NCBI RefSeq assembly: GCF_020172685.1
Contig: NZ_CP083986.1
Span: forward strand, 4,729,422 to 4,748,873
DNA: 19,452 bases
Reading direction: 5' to 3'
Origin: [Mycobacterium] nativiensis
Lineage (GTDB): Bacteria; Actinomycetota; Actinomycetes; Mycobacteriales; Mycobacteriaceae
The translations under genes and the position numbers were made by a program. Below the pieces are notes generated by a model. The model saw only the letters and a program-made list of their open reading frames with translations. It ran no database searches and was not told the origin of the DNA. Shown here piece after piece: positions 1 through 6,132 of the stretch (its first letter is position 1; each line of letters starts with the position of its first letter).

Positions 1-19
1 AGATGTGTATAAGAGACAG
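1..19 (+). other. Tn5/Nextera mosaic-end adapter sequence (artefact)
   Basis: The first 19 bases, AGATGTGTATAAGAGACAG, are identical to the Tn5 mosaic end used in Nextera library adapters. Read in frame they give the N-termini MCIRDR and MYKRQ, which are familiar artefacts of untrimmed adapters in predicted proteins. They are not genomic and should be trimmed; the real sequence begins at base 20. Confidence 0.96.
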
Positions 20-712
20 ACGTCCGACAGTGCGATTTCGCCGGGTCTGGCGTTCGATCTGCTGGGCGCGGTTTTCGAGGTGGGCAGCGTCGGGCCTTTT
101 GGAGGCATCGGACTGGGCGGCGCCTTCGGCGGCCTGGCGATCACCTTGGGCGAGCTGGCATTCCCGGAAGAGAGTGCGTTGGGCCTCGGCGCGCTGGGCG
201 CCCTGGACCTGATCGGCCAGACCGCGCCCACCGCCGTGGGTGAGCTGGGATCGGTGGCCGGCCGAGCCGGGGCGACCTGGGCTTCCATGGGCAAAGCCGT
301 GCCGCTCGGCTCCCTGTCGGTACCGCAGGCCTGGGTCGCTGCCACCCCCGCAGCGCTGCGCGAAGTAAGCCTGGTCGCAGCACAATCCGGCACCGCCTCC
401 GCCGCCGCCGCCGCGGCGGCCGCCGGCGTCGCCGAGATCCCCTACGCCGAAATGGCACTGGCCGGCATGGCCGGCCGCGCCATGACCGCCACCGCCGGCA
501 ACCCCGGCCCGGGACGCCGGCCACAGCTCACCCAACCCAACCCCACCACAGCACCCAAACCAGCTGATCAATCCGAAGAGCCGGACAAGCCGGCGAGGCC
601 GAAGGCGATCGGCGTCGTCGCCGAACTTCGCGCACTGGTCGAGCTGCGGGACTCGGGCGTTCTGACCCAGGAGAAATTCATTCAGCGCAAGGAACGCCTG
701 CTCGGCGAGTAG
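20..712 (+). CDS. PPE family protein (PPE-SVP-like), C-terminal part, with SHOCT tail (5' partial)
   Basis: This is the 3' part of a PPE protein, a mycobacterial family usually exported by ESX (type VII) systems; the N-terminal PPE domain lies off the contig. The visible part has a Gly/Ala/Leu-rich middle, then WASMGKAVPLGSLSVPQAW (bases about 275-334), which matches the GxxSVPxxW motif of the PPE-SVP subgroup. An Ala run follows, then a Pro-rich linker, then a charged terminal segment, ELRALVELRDSGVLTQEKF onward, at bases 608-709. That segment matches the SHOCT short C-terminal domain (L..L..L.d.GvlT.eEF...K..LL). A SHOCT end on a PPE protein is unusual in my experience. The response regulator starts 31 bp downstream, so the two could share a transcript. 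The PPE call is fairly firm and the SHOCT call good; function is unknown. Confidence 0.85.
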   Translation, partial: TSDSAISPGLAFDLLGAVFEVGSVGPFGGIGLGGAFGGLAITLGELAFPEESALGLGALGALDLIGQTAPTAVGELGSVAGRAGATWASMGKAVPLGSLSVPQAWVAATPAALREVSLVAAQSGTASAAAAAAAAGVAEIPYAEMALAGMAGRAMTATAGNPGPGRRPQLTQPNPTTAPKPADQSEEPDKPARPKAIGVVAELRALVELRDSGVLTQEKFIQRKERLLGE

Positions 713-743
713 AACGTGCATCCGGGGTAGAAAATGAGGACCG

Positions 744-1505
744 ATGGCGGATAACTCGGACCACCGCGGTCCGCGCAAGGCGATCCTCGGGCAGCTGCCG
801 CGGATCCATCGGCCCGACGGTTCACCGATCCGGGTGCTGCTGGTCGACGACGAGCCGGCCCTGACCAACCTGGTGACGATGGCCCTGCACTATGAGGGGT
901 GGGTCGTCGACGTCGCCCACAACGGCCGCGATGCCGTCGCCAAATTCCACAGCGGCGCACCCGATCTGCTGGTTCTGGACATCATGCTGCCCGACATCGA
1001 CGGGCTGCACATTCTGCAGCGGGTCCGCGAGTCCGACCCCTACACCCCGACGCTGTTCCTCACCGCCCGCGACTCGGTCACCGACCGGGTGACCGGCCTG
1101 ACGTCGGGCGCGGACGACTACATGACCAAGCCGTTCAGCCTGGAGGAGTTGGTGGCCCGGCTGCGCGGCCTGCTGCGCCGGGCCAGTCAGCTGATGCCAC
1201 CGGTGGACGAGGTGCTCACCGTCGGCGACCTGACACTCGACGGGGCCAGCCGGCAGGTCGCCCGCGGCGATGTCCCGGTGTCGTTGACCACGACCGAGTT
1301 CGAGCTGCTGCGGTTCCTGATGCGCCACCCCGACCGGGCGCTGACCCGCGCCGAGATCCTGGACCGGGTGTGGAACTACGACTTCGCCGGCCGCACCAGC
1401 ATCGTCGACCTGTACATCTCCTACCTGCGCAAGAAGATCGACGGAGCCCGCCCGATGATCCACACCGTGCGCGGGGTCGGATACCTGCTGAAGCCACACT
1501 CATGA
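744..1505 (+). CDS. trcR: OmpR/PhoB-family response regulator, TrcR-like
   Basis: This is the DNA-binding half of a two-component system (253 aa). The N-terminal receiver domain (about residues 29-142) shows the acidic pair D35/D36, the phosphoacceptor D79 in LVLDIMLPD, T107 and K129. The C-terminal winged helix (about 155-250) ends in the typical IVDLYISYLRKKID and HTVRGVGYLL segments. Length and sequence fit mycobacterial TrcR (Rv1033c) best, from memory; PhoP is related but diverges, for example at the N-terminus. The ATG is preceded by GAGGA at 736-740 with a short spacer. No TANNNT -10 element is evident in the 31-bp gap after the PPE gene, so the promoter may be upstream or within that gene. 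The kinase gene overlaps the stop as ATGA, as expected for a cognate pair. TrcR of M. tuberculosis autoregulates; no TrcR box was recognised here. Confidence 0.88.
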   Translation: MADNSDHRGPRKAILGQLPRIHRPDGSPIRVLLVDDEPALTNLVTMALHYEGWVVDVAHNGRDAVAKFHSGAPDLLVLDIMLPDIDGLHILQRVRESDPYTPTLFLTARDSVTDRVTGLTSGADDYMTKPFSLEELVARLRGLLRRASQLMPPVDEVLTVGDLTLDGASRQVARGDVPVSLTTTEFELLRFLMRHPDRALTRAEILDRVWNYDFAGRTSIVDLYISYLRKKIDGARPMIHTVRGVGYLLKPHS

Positions 1506-3037
1506 CGGACTCGGCCAACTCCCCCCCAACCCCGCCCTGGTGGCGTCCGCGGGCGCTGCGCCGGCAGTTGGTGCTGGGAGTGTCGGCCGTGGTGACGGTG
1601 GTGTTCGTGGCCGTCGGCGTGGTGTCGGTGCTGAGCCTTCGCACGTTTGTGACCGCGACCAGCGACGCCGACGTGTCCGAGTCGCTCAACGCGTTCAGCC
1701 ATTCCTTCGCCAAGTACCGCCGGGTCGACAACATCGCCGGCCGCGACGGTACGTCGACGATCGGGCAGGCCATCCTCGGTTTCAGCGATCAGACACCCGG
1801 GAACGTGCTCGCGGTGCTGCGCGACGGCGAGGTGATCGGGTCGGCGGTGTTCACCGTGGAGGATCCCTATCCCGCGCCCGCCGACGTGGTCGCCGCCATC
1901 ACCGCGCACCACCGGCGCAACGGCCCACCCGAGACGATGGAATTGGGCAGCCTGGGTTCCTACCGGGTGGAGACCCGCGTCGTCGACGACGACGACGTAC
2001 TGTTCATCGGCGGATCGATGCGCCTGGCGAACGACACCGTGGCGCGCCGAATGGCCTCCGCTGCAGCGCTTTACGCGGTAGCCCTGCTACTCACCGCGGG
2101 GCTGACGATCACGGTGGTCAGCTACGCGTTGCGCCCGCTGCGCCGGGTCGCGGCCACCGCCGCCTCGGTGGCCGCGATGCCGCTCACCGACGGCGACGAA
2201 CGCATCACCATCCGGGTGGACTCCGACGACGTCGACCCCGACAACGAGGTGGGTATCGTCGCCGGCGCCCTGAATCGCCTGCTGGACAATGTCGACAGCG
2301 CCTTGGCGTATCGCAGTGCCGCCGACCGCCGGATGCGGCAGTTCATCACCGATGCCAGCCACGAACTGCGCACCCCGCTCGCTGCCATCCAGGGCTACGC
2401 CGAACTGACCCGCCAAGACAGCTCCACGCTGCCGCCGACCACCGAGTACGCGCTGGCCCGCATCGAGTCCGAAGCGCAGCGGATGGCGTCGCTGGTGGAG
2501 GAGCTGCTGCTGCTGTCGCGGCTCGGCGAAGGCCAGGACCTGCACATCGAATACGTCGACCTGTCCGACCTGGCGTTGGATGCGGTCAACGACGCGGCGG
2601 CGGCCGCATCGAGCCACCGCTGGGTCAAGAGGCTGCCCGAAGCCCCGGTGTGGGTTCGGGGCGACCGCGCTCGGCTGCACCAGGTCCTGACCAACCTGTT
2701 GAAGAACGCCTGGGTGCACACGCCGCCCGGGGTGACCGTCACGACCGCCATAACCGTGGATCGGTCCCCGGTGGGCGGACCGACCGCGGAGTTGAGCGTG
2801 GCCAACGACGGTCCCGGTATTGCCCCGGAGATGGTGCCGCACCTGTTCGAGCGGTTCGTCCGCGCCGACAAGGCCCGCTCCGGCCGGCTCGGCAGCACCG
2901 GGCTGGGGCTGGCGATCGTGGCCTCGATCGTCGGCGCACACCGCGGGACGGTGGACGCGGAATCCACCGAGGGCGCCACGGTGTTCCGGGTTCGGCTGCC
3001 GGTGGTGGAGCCGGCCGCAAGCGGGTCGGAGTGCTGA
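1502..3037 (+). CDS. trcS: Sensor histidine kinase, TrcS-like
   Basis: This is the membrane sensor kinase partner of the preceding regulator (511 aa). Order: cytoplasmic N-terminus; TM1 at about 22-46; extracytoplasmic sensor region about 47-185; TM2 about 186-210; HAMP about 211-265; dimerisation/phosphoacceptor domain with H287 in DASHELRTPLAAIQGYAEL; then the ATPase domain with the N box around N402 (HQVLTNLLKNAWVHTP), the G1 box DGPGI at 436-440 and GLGL at 467-470. All catalytic motifs are intact. The ATG overlaps the regulator stop (ATGA), which indicates translational coupling. TrcS of M. tuberculosis is about 509 aa as I recall, so the gene looks complete. The stimulus cannot be read from the sequence. 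Its position directly before cysK-cysE differs from M. tuberculosis, where trcRS and cysKE lie far apart. Confidence 0.88.
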   Translation: MTDSANSPPTPPWWRPRALRRQLVLGVSAVVTVVFVAVGVVSVLSLRTFVTATSDADVSESLNAFSHSFAKYRRVDNIAGRDGTSTIGQAILGFSDQTPGNVLAVLRDGEVIGSAVFTVEDPYPAPADVVAAITAHHRRNGPPETMELGSLGSYRVETRVVDDDDVLFIGGSMRLANDTVARRMASAAALYAVALLLTAGLTITVVSYALRPLRRVAATAASVAAMPLTDGDERITIRVDSDDVDPDNEVGIVAGALNRLLDNVDSALAYRSAADRRMRQFITDASHELRTPLAAIQGYAELTRQDSSTLPPTTEYALARIESEAQRMASLVEELLLLSRLGEGQDLHIEYVDLSDLALDAVNDAAAAASSHRWVKRLPEAPVWVRGDRARLHQVLTNLLKNAWVHTPPGVTVTTAITVDRSPVGGPTAELSVANDGPGIAPEMVPHLFERFVRADKARSGRLGSTGLGLAIVASIVGAHRGTVDAESTEGATVFRVRLPVVEPAASGSEC

Positions 3038-3061
3038 CCTGGTTCGCGGCGACAGGTAGAA

Positions 3062-3078
3062 GGCACCGCCCGGGTGCC
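3062..3078 (+). terminator. Hairpin between trcS and cysK
   Basis: GGCACC (3062-3067), loop GCCCG, GGTGCC (3073-3078) form a perfect 6-bp GC-rich stem 25 bases after the trcS stop. No T-tract follows, so it is at best a weak or mycobacterial-type terminator; it may instead be an mRNA-stabilising hairpin. It suggests that cysK-cysE may not depend only on read-through from trcS. Confidence 0.35.
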
Positions 3079-3177
3079 ACCGGACACCGCCGTGGCAGGG
3101 TGGAGGCAACATGATTGCCGACGTCGCCCTGGAACGCTCGCTACATCAGGAACCGCCGCGGCGGGAAAGGTCGATTG

Positions 3178-4113
3178 ATGGGCAGGATCTACGACAACGT
3201 CACCGAGCTGATCGGCCATACGCCGCTGGTGCGGCTCAACCGGCTGACCGAGGGCCTGGGCGCCCAGGTGGCGGCCAAACTCGAGTTCTACAACCCTGCC
3301 AACAGCGTTAAAGACCGGATCGGCCTGGCGATCATCGACGCCGCCGAGAAATCCGGCCAGCTGCGCCCCGGGGGCACCATCGTCGAGGCCACCAGCGGCA
3401 ACACCGGCATCGCCCTGGCGATGGTCGGCGCCGCCCGCGGCTACCAGGTGATTCTGACCATGCCGGACACCATGTCCACCGAGCGGCGGGTGATGCTGCG
3501 CGCCTACGGCGCCGAGATCGTCCTGACGCCCGGCTCCGAAGGCATGGCCGGCGCCGTGGCGAAGGCCAAGCAGATCGTCGCCGACAGTCACAACGCCCTG
3601 TTCGCTGACCAATTCGCCAACCCGGCGAACCCGGCCATCCACGAGCGGACGACCGGCGAAGAGATCTTCAAAGACACCGACGGCGCCGTCGACGTCTTCG
3701 TCGCCGGGATCGGTACCGGCGGCACGCTGACCGGTGTCGCGCACACCCTGCGGGCCCACAAGCCCGAGGTTCGAATCGTCGGCGTCGAACCCAAGGACTC
3801 GGCGATCCTGCACGGCGCCGACCCCGGTCCGCACAAGATTCAGGGTTTGGGCGCCAACTTCGTGCCCGAGGTGCTCGACCGCGACTGCTACGACGAGATC
3901 ATCGACGCGGAGTTCGGCGACGCCATCCGGGTGGCCCGCGCACTGGGCACCGAGGAGGGAATTCTCGGCGGCATCTCGGCCGGGGCCAACGTGTGGGCCG
4001 CGCTTGAGCTGGCCAAACGTCCCGAAAACGCCGGGAAACTGATCGTGGTTGTCATCCCCGACTTCGGCGAGCGCTACATCTCGACGCCGCTGTTCGAGCA
4101 CATTCGGGAATGA
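3178..4113 (+). CDS. cysK: O-acetylserine sulfhydrylase (cysteine synthase A)
   Basis: This PLP enzyme converts O-acetyl-L-serine and sulfide to L-cysteine in the cytoplasm. The product (311 aa) has the full fold-type II signature: PLP lysine K45 in [11 protein letters not shown], the substrate loop TSGNT at 72-76, the phosphate-binding loop GIGTGGT at 177-183, and S267 in GISAG. Length agrees with mycobacterial CysK1 (about 310 aa). I chose the ATG at 3178 because [21 protein letters not shown] is the normal family N-terminus and AAAGG lies 7 nt upstream (3166-3170). An upstream in-frame TTG at 3115 would add 21 unconserved residues. cysE overlaps the stop by 4 bp (ATGA). The C-terminal region is canonical, so CysM or cystathionine beta-synthase are unlikely alternatives. 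Confidence 0.95.
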   Translation: MGRIYDNVTELIGHTPLVRLNRLTEGLGAQVAAKLEFYNPANSVKDRIGLAIIDAAEKSGQLRPGGTIVEATSGNTGIALAMVGAARGYQVILTMPDTMSTERRVMLRAYGAEIVLTPGSEGMAGAVAKAKQIVADSHNALFADQFANPANPAIHERTTGEEIFKDTDGAVDVFVAGIGTGGTLTGVAHTLRAHKPEVRIVGVEPKDSAILHGADPGPHKIQGLGANFVPEVLDRDCYDEIIDAEFGDAIRVARALGTEEGILGGISAGANVWAALELAKRPENAGKLIVVVIPDFGERYISTPLFEHIRE

Positions 4114-4706
4114 TCACACCCATGACCGTGTGGACGACGCTGCGCGAGGACCTGCGCAACGCGCGCGACCATGACCCGGCCGCGCGCGGGGACCTTGAGA
4201 ATGCCCTGGTCTATTCCGGGCTGCACGCGATCTGGTCGCATCGAATCGCGCACCGGTTGTGGGCCAGGCCGGCGCTGCGCGGGGTGGCCCGCGTGCTGGC
4301 TCAGGCCACCCGGTTGGCCACGGGCATCGAGATCCATCCCGGGGCGACCATCGGGCGGCGGTTTTTCATCGATCACGGCATGGGCGTGGTGATCGGTGAG
4401 ACGACCGAGATCGGCGATGACGTCATGGTCTACCACGGTGTCACCCTCGGCGGCCGCTCGCTGAGTCACGGCAAGCGCCACCCGACCATCGGCAACGGTG
4501 TCACGGTGGGGGCCGGCGCGAAGGTCCTCGGCCCGATCACCGTCGGCGACGGCAGTGCCATCGGCGCCAATGCGGTTGTCACCCAGGATGTTCCGGCGGA
4601 TTCCATCGCCACCGGAATCCCGGCCGCGGTGCGTCATCGCACCGAGAAGCAGCGGGAGCCGCTGGTCGACCCGACCAGCTACATCGACCCGGCGATGTAC
4701 ATCTGA
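4110..4706 (+). CDS. cysE: Serine O-acetyltransferase
   Basis: This enzyme acetylates L-serine with acetyl-CoA, the first step of cysteine synthesis. The 198-aa protein has a short helical N-terminal region (about 1-70) and a left-handed beta-helix of hexapeptide repeats (about 71-165). Catalytic H89 is in [12 protein letters not shown], and the conserved [15 protein letters not shown] and GAGAKVLG segments follow. The position matching E. coli catalytic Asp143 is Glu74 (IEIHPGA), as in Bacillus-type enzymes. The protein ends in isoleucine (DPAMYI), the residue that inserts into the CysK active site in cysteine synthase complexes. The ATG at 4110 overlaps the cysK stop as ATGA; an alternative ATG at 4122 gives 194 aa and a start closer to known homologues. 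Both genes form a tight two-gene unit. Only the exact start is uncertain. Confidence 0.93.
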   Translation: MITPMTVWTTLREDLRNARDHDPAARGDLENALVYSGLHAIWSHRIAHRLWARPALRGVARVLAQATRLATGIEIHPGATIGRRFFIDHGMGVVIGETTEIGDDVMVYHGVTLGGRSLSHGKRHPTIGNGVTVGAGAKVLGPITVGDGSAIGANAVVTQDVPADSIATGIPAAVRHRTEKQREPLVDPTSYIDPAMYI

Positions 4707-4707
4707 G

Positions 4708-4721
4708 CCCTCGGGCGAGGG
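4708..4721 (+). terminator. Short GC hairpin after cysE
   Basis: CCCTC (4708-4712), loop GGGC, GAGGG (4717-4721) form a 5-bp stem starting one base after the cysE stop, between the convergent cysE and tRNA-Thr genes. No T-run follows. It could end cysE transcription, the tRNA transcript from the other strand, or both. Confidence 0.35.
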
Positions 4722-4731
4722 TCCTGCGCGG

Positions 4732-4804
4732 AGCCACCTAGGAGAATCGAACTCCTGACCTATTCATTACGAGTGAATTGCTCTACCGACTGAGCTAAGG
4801 TGGC
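4732..4804 (-). tRNA. tRNA-Thr (anticodon CGU)
   Basis: The minus strand folds into a complete 73-nt cloverleaf: acceptor GCCACCT/AGGTGGC, D stem GCTC/GAGC, anticodon stem ATTCA/TGAAT with loop CTCGTAA, T stem AGGAG/CTCCT with loop TTCGATT, and discriminator T. The anticodon CGT reads the ACG threonine codon. The CCA end is not encoded. It lies 29 bases after the holB stop on the same strand, so it may be processed from a holB transcript; the same pairing is found next to Rv3644c in M. tuberculosis as I recall. Confidence 0.96.
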
Positions 4805-4806
4805 GC

Positions 4807-4824
4807 GCCCGAAGCAAACCGGGC
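4807..4824 (-). terminator. Small hairpin between holB and tRNA-Thr
   Basis: Arms 4807-4811 and 4820-4824 (GCCCG and CGGGC) pair perfectly around an 8-nt loop, directly between the holB stop and the tRNA 5' end. There is no T-tract. It may assist processing of the tRNA precursor rather than terminate transcription. Confidence 0.25.
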
Positions 4825-4833
4825 CGGGTCAGT

Positions 4834-6060
4834 CTACAGGTCGTTTCGCAGGGCTCCTCCGATGGTGGCGACCATGGCCCCCACCGCGAAGCGGGGCTTG
4901 ACGTTGGTCGCCAGCGCCTCGCGGCATTCGAGCACCGCCTCGATGCACCGCAACAGCCGATCCGGCGAGGCGTGCGCGGCCATCGCGGCCGCCGCGTCGG
5001 TCATATCGGGGTGGTTGGGCCGGGCGACGCCGGCCGACCCGGTGGCGGCCATCAGGGCGTCGCGGAAGTAGGTGGCCAGGTCGATAAGGGCCCGGTCCAG
5101 GGCGTCCCGCGACGCCCGGGTCTGGCGGGATTTCTGCCGGCGCTCCAGGTCTTTGATCACCCCGGCGGTGCCACGCAGCGTCCCGGCGGTGCCCTTGCCG
5201 GTGCCGCCGGCACCCAGCGCGGTGCGCAGTTCCTCGGTCTCGGCCTCGGCCCGATCAGCGGTCAGGTCGCGGGCTTCGGACTCCGCGGCGGCCACCAACT
5301 CGTCGACCGCGGTGTACGCCCGCGACGGGGTCGCGGCATCACGCGCAAGCGCCAACGCCCGCTGGCGGCGCTGGCGGGCCTCGGAATCGGTGGCCAGCCG
5401 GCGGGCCCGCCCCACGTGCCCGCCGCTGACCGCGGCCGCCCAGGCGGCCGTCTCGGCGTCCAGTCCGTCGTTGTCGATCAGCACCTGAGCGATCGCGGCC
5501 GGCGGCGGTGTCACCAGGGCCACGTGCCGGCACCGGGACCGCAGGGTGATCGCGATGTCCTCCGGGTCGACCGACGGGGCGCACAGCAGAAACACCGTCG
5601 ACGGCGGCGGCTCCTCGACGACTTTGAGCAGAGCGTTGGCGGCACCCTCGGTGAGCCGGTCGGCGTCCTCGACCACCACGATCTGCCACCGGCCGGTACC
5701 GGGCCGCCGCGACGCCATCTGCACGATGGCCCGCATCTCGTCGACCCCGATGGACAGCCCCTCGGGCACCACCCGCCGCACATCGGCGTGTGTTCCCGCC
5801 ATCGCCGTGGTGCAGGCCCGGCACTGCCCGCAACCCGGTCCGCCCTCGGCGTCGTCGGCGGTGCACTGCAGGGCCGCGGCGAAGCACAGCGCCGCGATCG
5901 ACCGGCCCGACCCCGGCGGGCCGGTGATCAGCCAGGCGTGTGACATGCCGCCTGCGGTCAGGCCGCTGTGAGATGTGTCATGCCGGGACGCACGGGCGGC
6001 GGCCAGCAGCTCGGCTTCTACCGCCTGTTGGCCTACCAATCGCGCGAAAACCCTGGACAT
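4834..6060 (-). CDS. holB: DNA polymerase III clamp-loader delta' subunit
   Basis: This protein is part of the clamp loader that places the sliding beta clamp on DNA during replication (Rv3644c-like, 408 aa). The AAA+ domain starts near LVGQQAVEAELL. Its P-loop reads GPPGSGRS (47-54), with Arg in place of the usual Lys, as expected for the non-hydrolysing delta' subunit. A zinc module follows (C66, C77, C80, C83), then a Walker B-like VVVEDADRL (about 128-135) and the SRC motif at 175-177, the sensor that contributes an arginine finger to the neighbouring subunit. The C-terminal part is less conserved. The ATG at 6060 is preferred because MSRVFARLVGQ matches homologues; a GTG at 6063 adds one residue. 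A perfect inverted repeat with a possible -10 element lies immediately upstream. Confidence 0.92.
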   Translation of the reverse strand: MSRVFARLVGQQAVEAELLAAARASRHDTSHSGLTAGGMSHAWLITGPPGSGRSIAALCFAAALQCTADDAEGGPGCGQCRACTTAMAGTHADVRRVVPEGLSIGVDEMRAIVQMASRRPGTGRWQIVVVEDADRLTEGAANALLKVVEEPPPSTVFLLCAPSVDPEDIAITLRSRCRHVALVTPPPAAIAQVLIDNDGLDAETAAWAAAVSGGHVGRARRLATDSEARQRRQRALALARDAATPSRAYTAVDELVAAAESEARDLTADRAEAETEELRTALGAGGTGKGTAGTLRGTAGVIKDLERRQKSRQTRASRDALDRALIDLATYFRDALMAATGSAGVARPNHPDMTDAAAAMAAHASPDRLLRCIEAVLECREALATNVKPRFAVGAMVATIGGALRNDL

Positions 6061-6081
6061 CACCGGTCACAGTAACCGGTG
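6061..6081 (-). promoter_or_regulatory. Perfect palindrome and predicted holB promoter
   Basis: CACCGGT (6061-6067), spacer CACAGTA, ACCGGTG (6075-6081) form a perfect 7-bp inverted repeat. On the minus strand the spacer reads TACTGTG, and TACTGT (6074 down to 6069) fits the mycobacterial TANNNT -10 element. Its downstream edge is 8 nt from the holB ATG, predicting a transcript with almost no leader. A factor bound to the repeat would cover the -10 element and the start codon. Confidence 0.5.
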
Positions 6082-6120
6082 ACAGGGACATAAGGACTCC
6101 GGCTTTGTCGGCCCGCCCGA

Positions 6121-6126
6121 TACGGT
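6121..6126 (+). promoter_or_regulatory. Candidate -10 element for the adenylate cyclase gene
   Basis: TACGGT fits TANNNT and ends 6 nt before the GTG at 6133. This geometry would put transcription start on or next to the start codon (leaderless mRNA). No clear purine-rich ribosome-binding site precedes the GTG, and no -35 element was recognised. Confidence 0.4.
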
Positions 6127-6132
6127 GTTCTG

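Noticed and set aside
397..425. GCC/GCG repeat tract in the PPE gene
   Set aside because: It encodes an alanine run common in PPE proteins; too short and impure to call a tandem repeat or phase-variable tract.
141..524. Long minus-strand frame rich in Arg and Pro opposite the PPE gene
   Set aside because: It lacks family features and its composition is what a GC-rich gene gives when read on the other strand.
899..1501. In-frame extension of the sensor kinase upstream through the regulator gene
   Set aside because: The extension is Arg/Pro-rich, not conserved, and covers the coding region of the response regulator; the ATG at 1502 with ATGA overlap is the proper start.
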